From: Apostichopus californicus | Taxonomy: Eukaryota; Echinodermata; Holothuroidea; Aspidochirotida; Stichopodidae | Length of the DNA stretch: 37,221 nucleotides | Direction of reading: 5' to 3' | Assembly: GCA_020650975.1 (NCBI GenBank) | Contig: JAIPMN010003537.1 | Coordinates: 9,842-47,062 of the forward strand | Shown here: positions 30,001 through 37,221 of the stretch, in pieces | Layout of the letters: every line of letters begins with the position of its first letter | Position numbering within the stretch: position 1 is the first letter of the stretch | Made by a program: the position numbers and the translations under genes | Notes under the pieces: model-generated | What the model saw: the letters and a program-made list of their open reading frames with translations, nothing else | What the model was told of the DNA's origin: nothing | Database searches by the model: none

Positions 30001-31150
30001 TAATTCGAATATATACGCGTATTAATTCGAATATACATGTGTTGTACATGTGTAAAGTTTCGCTTTTTGAAGCGATCTCGCGAGCCCGCCAAAACATTTA
30101 TCGTTGGTATATGAACACAGCAAGAGCGGAAATGTTTTTTCGTGTATTTTCTAATTAATCCGTCCATACATTGGATTTAATCCCCATATGTATTTTATTT
30201 AATACGTGTTTATATTCGAATTAATACGTAAATATATTCGAATTAATACGTGTATATATTCGAATTAATACGCGGATATATTTAAGCCATATGATTGGCT
30301 AATACTATATACGCGTATATTTTCCAATTAATACGCGTATAAATTCCAATTAATACGCGGATATATTATGCAGTGTTTGTCCCATATGGCTTGCCATACG
30401 CGTTCAAAAATACATAAATTGATGCATTTTCCAAATGTCTATGGAACGGCGATATCTAGGCAAATGGATGACTGAGATGGTGGGCGTGGAAGTGGGGTGG
30501 GGTGGGTGCGTGGAGTGGGAGTAGGAGTGGGTGTGACCTCCCACTCCCTGTATATTTTCACCGCCTGTAATGACATCACAATGAAGTGAAAATCTTTCAG
30601 TGGTATAAAAATTGTTTGGCGAGAACATTGGTTCCTACCACCCTACTCCCGATTGTCGAGGCTAATATATTATGCTTATTATGAGACGCTATGGATTATC
30701 TGTGGTAAGCCTTATGTAGTGCCTAATCATTAATGTTTCTTCAACATTGTCATTGAACGGTGTCAATGTACAGTATAGGGTAATGAATCTTTATGGAAAT
30801 GTCAGAGGAAAATGACTGAGTTTTATAAAGGATTGGATGTGGGGGGGGGGTGGGTAATCCAAGGGTCCTTGAAGTAAACTCCCATGTGGGGGGGGGGCGA
30901 GGGGTCCTCCCATAGAATATAAATTTATTGAATAGGTTTAAACTCATGTAGTGCATTCTGAGGTATATTTAGACCATAAAATTAGGTAGGTCTATATGAT
31001 TAGGTCGCAAGGTAGTGCTACTAAATACTCACCCTTGAAAATCTCCACTGGTTTAACTACATGAGGAGTGTTTGTGGCCTTCAATAGGAGCAGAATGGAC
31101 CGACAAGGCTGGGACACACCGTGGTGATAGTGGTGAATTTGTTCCGGCAT
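26897..31150 (-). CDS. GSTT1: theta-class glutathione S-transferase, complete, five coding exons
   Basis: The five exons join to 221 residues with exact phase agreement. The N-terminal thioredoxin-like domain (1-about 80) has GVSQPCRSILLLLKA, where Ser13 matches the catalytic Ser of theta GSTs (LSQPCRA in human GSTT1). It also has NNVPVM, the cis-Pro of the GSH site, and GDFVLTESVAIARYI, whose E-S binds the GSH gamma-glutamyl group. The helical domain follows with WYPTDPKKRARVDEFLSYHH and SIADVFAVSEILQAA, the folding motif. It is shorter than mammalian GSTT1 (about 240 residues) because the C-terminal extension is missing, as in many invertebrate members. It is a cytosolic enzyme that conjugates GSH to electrophiles or reduces peroxides. 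The symbol means GSTT1-like. Regulation by oxidative stress is suggested by the upstream ARE. Confidence 0.95.
27408..27780. repeat. degenerate ~265-bp tandem duplication in GST intron
   Basis: GAGAGCCAGAAAATGGTTCA at 27408 is echoed by GAGAGCAAGAAAATGGTTAA at about 27673. The flanking pieces (AAAGTCCT, GGCCCATTA/GGCCTATTA) follow in the same order. The first half also recurs upstream at 33786-33960. Confidence 0.65.
27968..28135 (-). CDS. GSTT1: GST coding exon 4
   Basis: Starts after TTTTACACGCAG with VLIPMGSGKPCTKEDRKQVL and ends GDKVSIADVFAVSE at GTAATT. It includes the N-capping box and hydrophobic staple of the GST folding core (SIAD). The frame stays open for 41 codons past the donor. 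A degraded duplicate lies at 34182-34355. Confidence 0.93.
29110..29260 (-). CDS. GSTT1: GST coding exon 3
   Basis: The acceptor TTATTGTTGCTGCAG precedes one base completing Ser, then VAIARYILNSGKAADHWYPT, and DPKKRARVDEFLSYHHGTIR, ending KAGVQIAMKC at GTAAGT. The WYPxDxxxRARVDE stretch is the theta-class linker and first helix of the C-terminal domain. Confidence 0.93.
29360..29525 (+). repeat. dispersed repeat R1, copy c (diverged)
   Basis: GAAGCACATTTCGACTATAA and ATGCAAGGTTGCGCTAATAA match the 3' part of the R1 family. The G-rich part is only partly preserved. It lies in the GST intron between coding exons 2 and 3. Confidence 0.45.
29646..29687 (+). repeat. 19-bp direct repeat, 23-bp period
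   Basis: ACCATTCGACGTTTTGACC occurs at 29646 and again at 29669. Confidence 0.85.
29784..29865 (-). CDS. GSTT1: GST coding exon 2
   Basis: The acceptor TTTCCTTTACAG leads, after two bases completing Gly, into EHKKPDFPHPFNNVPVMVQG, DFVLTE and two bases of Ser, then GTAAAG. It carries the cis-Pro (NNVPV) and most of the GSH-binding ES pair. Confidence 0.93.
29956..30397. mobile_element. foldback MITE with long compound inverted ends
   Basis: The left end starts ATGGCAAGCCATGTGGGACA and runs through AACACCGCATAATATATCCG. The right end is its reverse complement with few changes. Inside each end the motif TATTAATTCGAATATA with ACGCGT repeats several times, so the arms are arrays of subterminal repeats. 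Flanking ACGCGTTT (29948-29955) and ACGCGTTC (30398-30405) look like an 8-bp target-site duplication with one change, as in hAT-type insertions. No transposase is encoded. It lies in the GST intron between coding exons 1 and 2. Confidence 0.85.
30775..31018 (+). repeat. dispersed repeat R1, copy d
   Basis: ACTTTATGG-like start, two G-runs, then GTGCATTCTGAGGTATATTT and AGACCATAAAATTAGG. It is the same order as copies a and b. It abuts the GST coding exon 1 donor. Confidence 0.65.
31033..31150 (-). CDS. GSTT1: GST coding exon 1 (residues 1-39 plus one base)
   Basis: Reads MPEQIHHYHHGVSQPCRSIL, then LLLKATNTPHVVKPVEIFK and the first base of a Gly codon at a GTGAGT donor. The exon starts at 31167 after TTTTAAATGCAG, so the ATG has a 17-base leader here and the rest of the 5' UTR lies in an upstream exon. 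Confidence 0.93.
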
Positions 31151-31167
31151 CTTTGAAGGTTAATTGA

Positions 31168-32544
31168 CTGCATTTAAAATGACAAAATCAACAGATTAAC
31201 GTAAAATCTGTGACGTATACTTAGCATAATCTGATCGACTCAATGTCAGCTTACTGAGTTGGTCCTCCCACCCTGCACCCACCACTTCTGTTCCCTTTTG
31301 TTTTCACACTCTTTAAGAAAGTAGTTTATTGTAAGACTTTTTAGGCCATACATGGAAGTTCTTAACGGTAGTACATTGTTATCAAAATAAATTAGTCTGT
31401 CTGAGGCTAAGAAGCAAAATTCCATACAGGGATATGTTATGGATGAATAAACAACGAAGTATTAAGCCTTTGAAACTACATAAGTTGCCTGTAATTTTGG
31501 TATTGTCTCGACAAGTTGACACAAAACCAATATTTTACTAAACTATCCTTTATGAAAAAAACCCCCTTAAATTCTAATTAAATAACTTTCTTGCGACACC
31601 ATGGCTAATCTTAACCCAAAAGGTATACACCAACTCACACCTCCCAATTTATCTTCTATTACGTAACACATACTTGGAAGCTCTGTTGTGGTGAAGCACC
31701 AGGTTGGTATAGCCTACTATGGCGCTATTACCGAATAGCTCCATGAGCCTACTAAGAAGTCACGGGAGAGGGATATGAATAGAGAGAGGCTGGGGAACTT
31801 ACACTGCATGAGGTATTCTACATTATAGGTTGATCCTCGGGCTATCAGTTAACATTAACTATGTATCAAAAGAACCACAATACGCGATATAAGACACTGG
31901 TTGTTCACACCATTTAGTACATAAACAAGCTATGAAGACCTCGTGCACATAACGGTAAATGTAAACAGCTCACAATGTCATTCGTCTACATCATTTGCAA
32001 ACTTACGACGTATGCATGCCACACCCACACCTTACCCACATTCCCACACCCAGGGTACACGTGTATGAGCGGCACCGCAATTACCAAAACCACATCTGTG
32101 CATGGAAATTAACCGATCCTAATATATAATAACTAAAACGTGCAACGTTAGTTTACGGAAGTCGGTAAGTATATACCCTGCCTAGCAAATAGTAAACAGG
32201 CTTTACTTACAATTCTATCTATCCCACCTAATTAGTTTCTGATACGTTATATTCAATCCGAACAAGTACAGGTTACTTAAGACTGTTTACAATAGTTTAA
32301 CATACATTAATAAAGATTTCTAGGAAAAACAGGTGTTAAATATCATCCAGGAGAGCTCTTTTATTTATTTCCAATTGTTAAATAATATTTTGATTAGAGA
32401 TTTTAAAATTAATGAAATAATAAATCTGAACTGATTTAGCCGTGAAGGGCCATTCCCAAAGCTTCTTGGAATACCATGTGATAATGAAGACTACAATTTC
32501 AGACTGACAAATAACTGTCTCCAATTTTCATTATTGCCACTTAC
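31168..32544 (-). other. GST 5' UTR intron
   Basis: Runs from the GTAAGT donor at 32544 to the ATGCAG acceptor at 31168. No further coding signal was seen in it. Confidence 0.6.
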
Positions 32545-32608
32545 CTGGCACCTGTAGTTTAATTCTGAGTCTAGGCAGTTCTACCTTCTTCTGATGGTGA
32601 ATGAGAAT
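32545..32608 (-). other. GSTT1: GST untranslated first exon (probable)
   Basis: On the minus strand the segment ends CTACAGGTGCCAG at a GTAAGT donor. The start is set at about 26-30 bases below the TATA box. It has no in-frame ATG linked to the coding frame, and it splices to 31167. Confidence 0.6.
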
Positions 32609-32633
32609 AGGGGAACACTGTAAGAGGTGTTAG

Positions 32634-32641
32634 CTTTTATA
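32634..32641 (-). promoter_or_regulatory. GST TATA box
   Basis: TATAAAAG on the minus strand, about 90 bases upstream of the 5' UTR exon donor. It predicts a start near 32605-32612. A weaker TATATAA lies at about 32675. Confidence 0.6.
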
Positions 32642-32695
32642 AGAGGAGGTGTACGGACCTTTGCTCAAGAGGATTATATAAGTGTGTTAATGAAA

Positions 32696-32709
32696 TGCTG
32701 AGTCATGCA
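32696..32709 (-). promoter_or_regulatory. antioxidant response / CNC-Maf site of GST promoter
   Basis: Minus-strand TGCATGACTCAGCA contains ATGACTCAGCA, a full match to the NRF2(NFE2L2)-small Maf and NF-E2 consensus (TGACTCAGCA). It lies 55 bases upstream of the TATA box. GSTs are classic targets of this pathway in animals, so stress-inducible expression is a well-founded inference. The same core survives in the dead promoter copy at 35250. Confidence 0.7.
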
Positions 32710-32739
32710 GTTTATATAACAATATCTGCGGGTGATCTT

Positions 32740-32950
32740 AACTTGCTTTTGTCGAAAGTATTTCTGTAAACAATGAAACACTCTCAGTCGTGTAGACATG
32801 GTCAATACAGCATTGTTTAGTTTGCTGTCCGCTCTAGGAAAACCCTGTTTCCTTGGTGATGCAACCAGGCTAACTGGTTGATTGTCTAGCTCCTTCTACT
32901 AGATAAGTAGGCCAAACATGGGTAAGGCTTCAAAATAAGTAAACATGTGA
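32740..32950. repeat. GST upstream region, duplicated at about 35280-35507
   Basis: CGAAAGTATTTCTGTA, TTTCCTTGGTGATGCAACCA and GGTAAGGCTTCAAAATAAGT each have close counterparts in the same order at 35290, 35418 and 35495. Confidence 0.75.
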
Positions 32951-33129
32951 GTCTTCTCTGCATTGTGATGCCTTTCTAGAAGCTTCCTGAGATTCTCTGC
33001 AGTGGATTTTGTGGTTTCATTTTCAAGTAGCATAAATTTGCATGTTAAATGGCCTTATTTTTATTTAGCTGTGCCTCGTTCATATGTTACTTTGTATTAT
33101 CTTATGTTACGACATCAGGAGAGGGCCCC

Positions 33130-33470
33130 GGGCAAGAAACTTTATGGAAAGTATAGAGGGAGGCAGATCCAGGATTGATATACTGAGGAGGGAGTGTGGC
33201 CATTGACTCGATGAAGCCGACTCCCACGTCGGGTGCGTGGGGGGGGGGGTGGCATGGGGGACTTCCTCAGAAAAAATCAAAGTTTAGACCTCAAATGGTG
33301 CTTTCGATGCATATTTAGACTATAGACTTGAGGAACTTATTTTTAACAAACGCCCAATATATCCCTACAGATATTCTGCTAAAATACTATATGCAAATAT
33401 GAGAAACGTCGTTTAAACTGTCACATTACAACCAATCGGCTGGGGAAATTAAATTAAATCCATGTAACAT
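33130..33470 (+). repeat. duplicated block, matches 25890-26250 (contains R1 copy e)
   Basis: Same landmarks as the block at 25890, including a G-run near 33240 and GGTGCTTTCGATGCATATTT. R1 copy e is about 33150-33335. Confidence 0.8.
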
Positions 33471-33634
33471 CGTCACAACTATGTTTGAAAATGTTAACTT
33501 TCAATCTATAATGACGATATAAATCTCAAACTAATTTTGTTTTTAAATCCGAGCTCGCTAATTGGCATGTCGTTAATGATGGCATCTAATTTATTAATCT
33601 GATTAACTTTTAGTTATACCATCACACAGATATT

Positions 33635-33759
33635 GCCTATAACGAAACCCGTCCTAGATACCCCACTTTTTCCGTACAACGTAATGAGCCATTGTTCGGG
33701 AAGGGTACACCAGTTTTTACGGAAAAAGTTGGGTATCTAGGGCGGATTTCTCATAGGTA
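33635..33759. mobile_element. short foldback element, ~42-bp imperfect arms
   Basis: CCGTCCTAGATACCCCACTT and TTTTCCGTA (left arm to 33676) pair with TACGGAAAAAGTTGGGTATC and TAGGGCGG (right arm from 33718). The arms are about 80 percent matched and enclose a 41-base loop. It is probably a tiny MITE or a structured relic. No target duplication was identified. Confidence 0.6.
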
Positions 33760-33785
33760 AGATCTGCGTAATGCTATACACTTGA

Positions 33786-34880
33786 GACCCAGAAAATGGT
33801 TCACAAGAAAGTCCTTAATTTAGTAGCTTCCGAAGATTTCGACTCTGAACCCCACGCCACAGGGACAAACCTGACCCCACATGATCTCGACGGTGATACA
33901 CCCCGTGGCCCATTAGTGGGCCCGTGTAAATATGGGATAAAGAAAGTGTAATGGGCCGGTGAAAATGTCCCCGAGCTCCAATCTGACGCTCGGCGCCACC
34001 ACATAGGAATGCACACTCACTGCATAGTATGGTGCCACTGAACTCGAATGAATCAGCACTATTGAACGGCCAAGCCTCTCCGAGCTTTTGAATTCCAATC
34101 TCTTTCGGGGCACTTTGGTTTGGTACAATCAAGGCATCCATGGTAACATTGCTAATGAAGCTATCAAATCGATGAAGTGACCTCCGAAACAGCAAACACA
34201 TCAGCAATGCTGACATCTTCAGCGATGCACGACCGTGACCCATTCTATACATAATGTAACTTTCAAATGCCTCCGGGATTTATCAAAATCCACCAGGACC
34301 TATTTCTGATCCTCTTCTGAGCCATGGTTTTCCAGAACTCAAGGGTTATGAGGACCTGCGAATGAAACTGATGTTATTAATGGTCATGATCGAATAGTGA
34401 CGTCACAAACACTTTCGAACTGTTCGGAAGATATTGTTGATACTTTGGTATGATATTTAAATGTGTCACGTTATTGCAAAGCAGTGTGCACAGTCGTGTT
34501 GATTTATTTGTTGTCGTTCTTGTTTGTTTGTGTGTGTGTGTGTTTTGTTGGTAGATGAGGGGTTCGGAGAAATATTTCAAATGGAATGAAAGTACTTATG
34601 AAAAATAAAATGCATTGTAGATTTCATTTGAACATTTCTAGTATTTATGCAAATCAACAAAATACACCCCACTGCTTCGAAATCTATTGCTCTTAAGCAG
34701 TTAGCTGTGTTACTGTATACGTATTGTAAATAATAAGATGTATTCCAGGTGGGTGCAAAGTCCGTTAAGACTATCTGTACAGTTTTTTCTCTGAAGTTAA
34801 CTGGTTCAGATATAATTCTCGATAATCCTAAGATAACCATTGCTGGATTAATCAATAGACAGATGAAAGCACCTTTGATG
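33786..34880 (-). repeat. segmental duplicate of GST intron 5-exon 4-intron 4 region (27408-28640)
   Basis: Co-linear landmarks include CAGAAAATGGTTCACAAGAA, GTAAATATGGGATAAAGAAA, the exon 4 relic, AATGAAAGTACTT, CATTTGAACATTT, AAGCAGTT(G/A)GCTGTGTT and TCTCGATAATCCT. Together with the blocks at 33130 and 35250 it shows that a whole GST gene once stood here. Coding exons 1-3 and 5 are lost. Confidence 0.85.
34182..34355 (-). pseudogene. GST exon 4 relic (upstream duplicate)
   Basis: The minus strand starts after CGCAG with GTCCTCATA, like the intact exon 4, and ends TTTGCTGTTTCGGAG. It is 174 bases against 168 in the intact exon. The frame is shifted after the first few codons and again later, and the donor reads GTCACT instead of GTAATT. 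The exon cannot make a GST segment. Neighbouring exons are absent. It is a degraded tandem duplicate of the functional gene. Confidence 0.88.
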
Positions 34881-35014
34881 ACCATTAAACACGTACAACT
34901 TGACAAGAGATACCGCTTTTCTGTTTGTGGTCGCGCTCCGGAGAGTGTAATATAAAGGTTTTCCTTAAATCATCCTACTCCCTAAGCCGCGCCCCACCCC
35001 TTACATATTGAATT

Positions 35015-35124
35015 GGAAGTGGTGATGCACACCTGACAATGATCACACAGTTACAGTCCCGATGCAAGGTGACTGGGTTGAGAGCGAATCAGTCGTTCGG
35101 TAGTTTGGTTTTCGTACCCAGGTT
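35015..35124 (+). repeat. dispersed ~107-bp repeat, copy 2
   Basis: Matches 464-570 over its full length, with small indels around CAGTCCCGATG. It lies inside the relic GST copy. Confidence 0.75.
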
Positions 35125-35249
35125 TACTAGTATACAACAGTTTACAAGTATTACTGTTTTAATATGCAGATGTGCATACAGGAGACCTTTGGCAATCTGG
35201 ATTAACCAGATAACCCACACTAACAATACATATACACGTGGCATATTTC

Positions 35250-35261
35250 GCTGAGTCATGC
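35250..35261 (-). promoter_or_regulatory. conserved ARE/CNC-Maf core in relic GST promoter
   Basis: GCTGAGTCATGC (minus GCATGACTCAGC) matches the functional element at 32697-32708 at all twelve positions. Flanking DNA is clearly more diverged. The element sits at the equivalent place relative to the CGAAAGTATTTCTGTA landmark. Confidence 0.6.
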
Positions 35262-35279
35262 TGTACCGTATTATACAGT

Positions 35280-35507
35280 AATAGTGTTTGCCGAAAGTAT
35301 TTCTGTATACAATGAAGGCTCTTATCCGCATTGACATCATCAATAGTTTGTATATATATAGCTTATGTACATGAATAGAAAGTGCTTGTTCACGATCTAG
35401 CTGGAACTACAGCATGTTTCTTTGGTGATGCACCCAGGCTGATACATTAGTTCATGTTGCCTCCATTTAAGTAGCAAAGTGAAGGCAAAATTACGTAAGG
35501 CTTTAAA
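35280..35507. pseudogene. relic of GST upstream region
   Basis: Co-linear with 32740-32950, ending where a LINE tail begins at about 35508. It has no transcript-like features of its own. Confidence 0.65.
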
Positions 35508-36285
35508 GTAAGAGTAAGTAAGAGTAAGAATAACTTTATTGATCCTTATAAAAGGAAACTACAGTGCTCACAAGTCAATGAAACATAACAGAATAAGAAG
35601 TAAAACTAAATAGAAAGAAAACATGAAAAAGGAGCAGTCTGTACAGAAATGGCAAGAAAGAAAATCTAACGTTCAAAATTAATATTATGAGTTTTAATAG
35701 AATGACCTGTGAAACTGCAGTCCACTGCCACATTTTTGACCATTTTGGCACCCAAAATGCGGCACACGATAAAACCATTTCGAGTGATTTATATCAACTT
35801 TATCACTTTAGTTATGTCAAAGATGTAGTGTTTGTATTACACTCCGTTACTTTCGTGCCTTTAGAAATCCTTTATAAAGGAACTCTACATGCCGTACAAG
35901 CAAAGCGCCACCAGTTAGATGAGTGGCTTCGGTCGCATGACGTCATTCTCCCTACTTCAATTTCTATGCGGTAAACACAGTCCCCCTCCTCTTGTACCTC
36001 ACCAATCACCCGTCCTGCCTTTCTGATACAGGCCAACCTTCTTTTACATATTTTATTAATATTAGTTGTAGCATTGCCTCCCCAGCAAATTAGGCAATAA
36101 CGCCAAACCCCCAAAACAGAATTATATAAAAAATTGTAATAATTTGGCAGTGGTAACAAAATTATAAGAATTCAGTTTCCTCAAGCAATACAATCTAGAA
36201 TCTAATGACGCTATTGATTTGAATAGACCAATCCAGTTTGTGATCGATATAAACACCTACTGCTATAAGTAAGTACTATGTAAAT
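35508..36285 (-). mobile_element. LINE 3' fragment, degraded
   Basis: On the minus strand frames encode VGVYIDHKLDWSIQ, SRLYCLRKLNSYN and WRYCLICWGGNATTNI followed by KRRLACIRKAGRVIG. These are successive parts of the C-terminal region of non-LTR reverse-transcriptase ORFs. They lie in different frames, so at least two frameshifts or stops have accumulated. The 3' end reads GATCAATAAAGTTATTCTTA and finishes in a (TTACTC)n-like tail at 35508-35530. The element is 5'-truncated. The clade (CR1/L2/jockey-like) is not settled. Confidence 0.75.
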
Positions 36286-37197
36286 ATGTTAGTCTTCATT
36301 GTGTTTTGGTTCTATTCTCGTAACTACTATCTGATTTGACTGACTTATAAGGAATAGATCTAGTATTTCATCTTGTTGATTAGTTATTAGTGATTAGAGT
36401 GACAGTTTAGCTATACCTCATTTATCAGTTATCTGCCATAATTTGGATAATCCTTTGTCACAACATCTGGGGATCGAGATATTGAAATAAAAAAATTTAA
36501 AAAAATTCTTTACATGTTGGTGCTAGCATAGAGAGGGCGGTGGTCGACGGGGTTGGGCTACTTAGTTTAGTTATGGTATATATATATGCCCGGCGCCGCG
36601 TGGAACTAATTGTTCATGTTTGATAATTGTATGTTTTGTGTTTCGACCATATACGTGTATTCAGTTAACGTTTAAGTCACGTTTAATGAAGGCTGAAACA
36701 GGTCTCAATGTTTGTACACTGTAACAAACCCCCACCTTGTATGTGCATGGGTACCCCCCCCCCTCCACCACCCACGTGCCGCGGAACCAATAAAAGAGAG
36801 AACGGTGGTTCGCAAGCCACAACTGTCTCTGGCAGTTATGAAAGTAACAATAAGTAATAGCATGTAGGATGCGCATGCGTAAATGGTTTACAAATCACAA
36901 ACTCCAATCCTGTATGCTCATTCTAGACTATCACACGGCTCATCAGTGAGGCGTGATGGATGGGGAGGAGTTCTACAAGCTCAGGGATCTACGAAGCCGG
37001 GACAGGGAAAATATGGATGTATCCCGAGAAAATATGGCTAAAGAACAGTGTTTTCTCATTTTCATGGTATAATAAATTAAGGGTCAATGAAGACTGCAAG
37101 TAACGAGACCCAATGGCACAATTTTCACCAGGGCAGGACCTGGACTTCGACGCCTATGCGGGTCTTTATTTATAGTCTAAGAGCTAAATATGTTTTC
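36286..37197. other. right flank, no gene recognised
   Basis: Holds TATATATATG followed by a GC-rich GCCCGGCGCCGCG (about 36575-36600), a C-run near 36750 and an AATAAAAG near 36790. This looks promoter- or repeat-like, but ends and coding sequence cannot be defined. The 71-codon minus frame at 36661-36876 has no features. Confidence 0.35.
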
Positions 37198-37221
37198 TCG
37201 AGGAGAGGGAGGGGGGGGGGG
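37198..37221 (+). repeat. polypurine tract at right edge
   Basis: CGAGGAGAGGGAGGGGGG-type purine DNA is cut by the window end, similar in composition to the array at 1-73. Confidence 0.7.

Noticed and set aside
33815-34252. 145-codon minus-strand open frame
   Set aside because: It overlaps the GST exon 4 relic in a shifted frame and runs on into intron-derived sequence. It is a by-product of decay, not a gene.
36515-36835. LTR-like layout: TATA-like sequence, GC-rich block and AATAAA
   Set aside because: No matching ends, no target-site duplication, no second copy and no internal coding region can be seen, so an LTR call is not supported.

Overview
This is an AT-rich animal genomic window with long introns, many minisatellites, homopolymer G/C runs, tRNA-derived SINE, LINE and MITE relics, and two well-supported spliced genes. 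Gene structure and repeat content suggest a non-vertebrate marine metazoan, possibly an echinoderm. That placement is inference from general character, not from a diagnostic sequence.

Layout. Bases 1-10,150 are mostly non-coding. A possible last exon of a plus-strand tetraspanin lies at 1146-1211. The rest is tandem repeats (notably a 22-bp minisatellite at 7066-7564) and unexplained AT-rich DNA. Bases 10,153-19,701 carry a complete minus-strand tetraspanin: six coding exons, all introns phase 0, 263 residues, closest by motif to the CD151/TSPAN11 group. A probable untranslated first exon lies near 23.7 kb. Introns 3 and 4 hold two large minisatellites on either side of exon 4. One of them is built from copies of the end of exon 4 and its splice donor. 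Intron 5 holds a tRNA-derived SINE inside one of two copies of a short duplication that also copied the exon 5 donor.

Bases 23.7-24.0 kb look like a promoter region, with a candidate plus-strand start exon opposite the tetraspanin. Bases 26,897-31,150 carry a complete minus-strand theta-class glutathione S-transferase: five coding exons, 221 residues. It has an untranslated exon near 32.55-32.61 kb, a TATA box and an antioxidant-response (CNC-Maf) site. A 442-bp foldback MITE sits in its intron.

On both sides of the intact GST lie degraded GST pieces: an exon 5 relic at 25.8 kb, and an exon 4 relic (34,182-34,355) with a recognisable promoter relic (35.25-35.5 kb). The locus was therefore once a tandem GST array. 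The response element is still readable in the dead promoter. A LINE fragment (about 35.51-36.28 kb) abuts that relic, and the right edge ends in polypurine DNA.

The two genes have no evident functional link: one encodes a membrane scaffold protein, the other a cytosolic detoxification enzyme. The most unusual structure is the exon-derived minisatellite, which places about a dozen intact donor-like sites just downstream of the true exon 4 donor.
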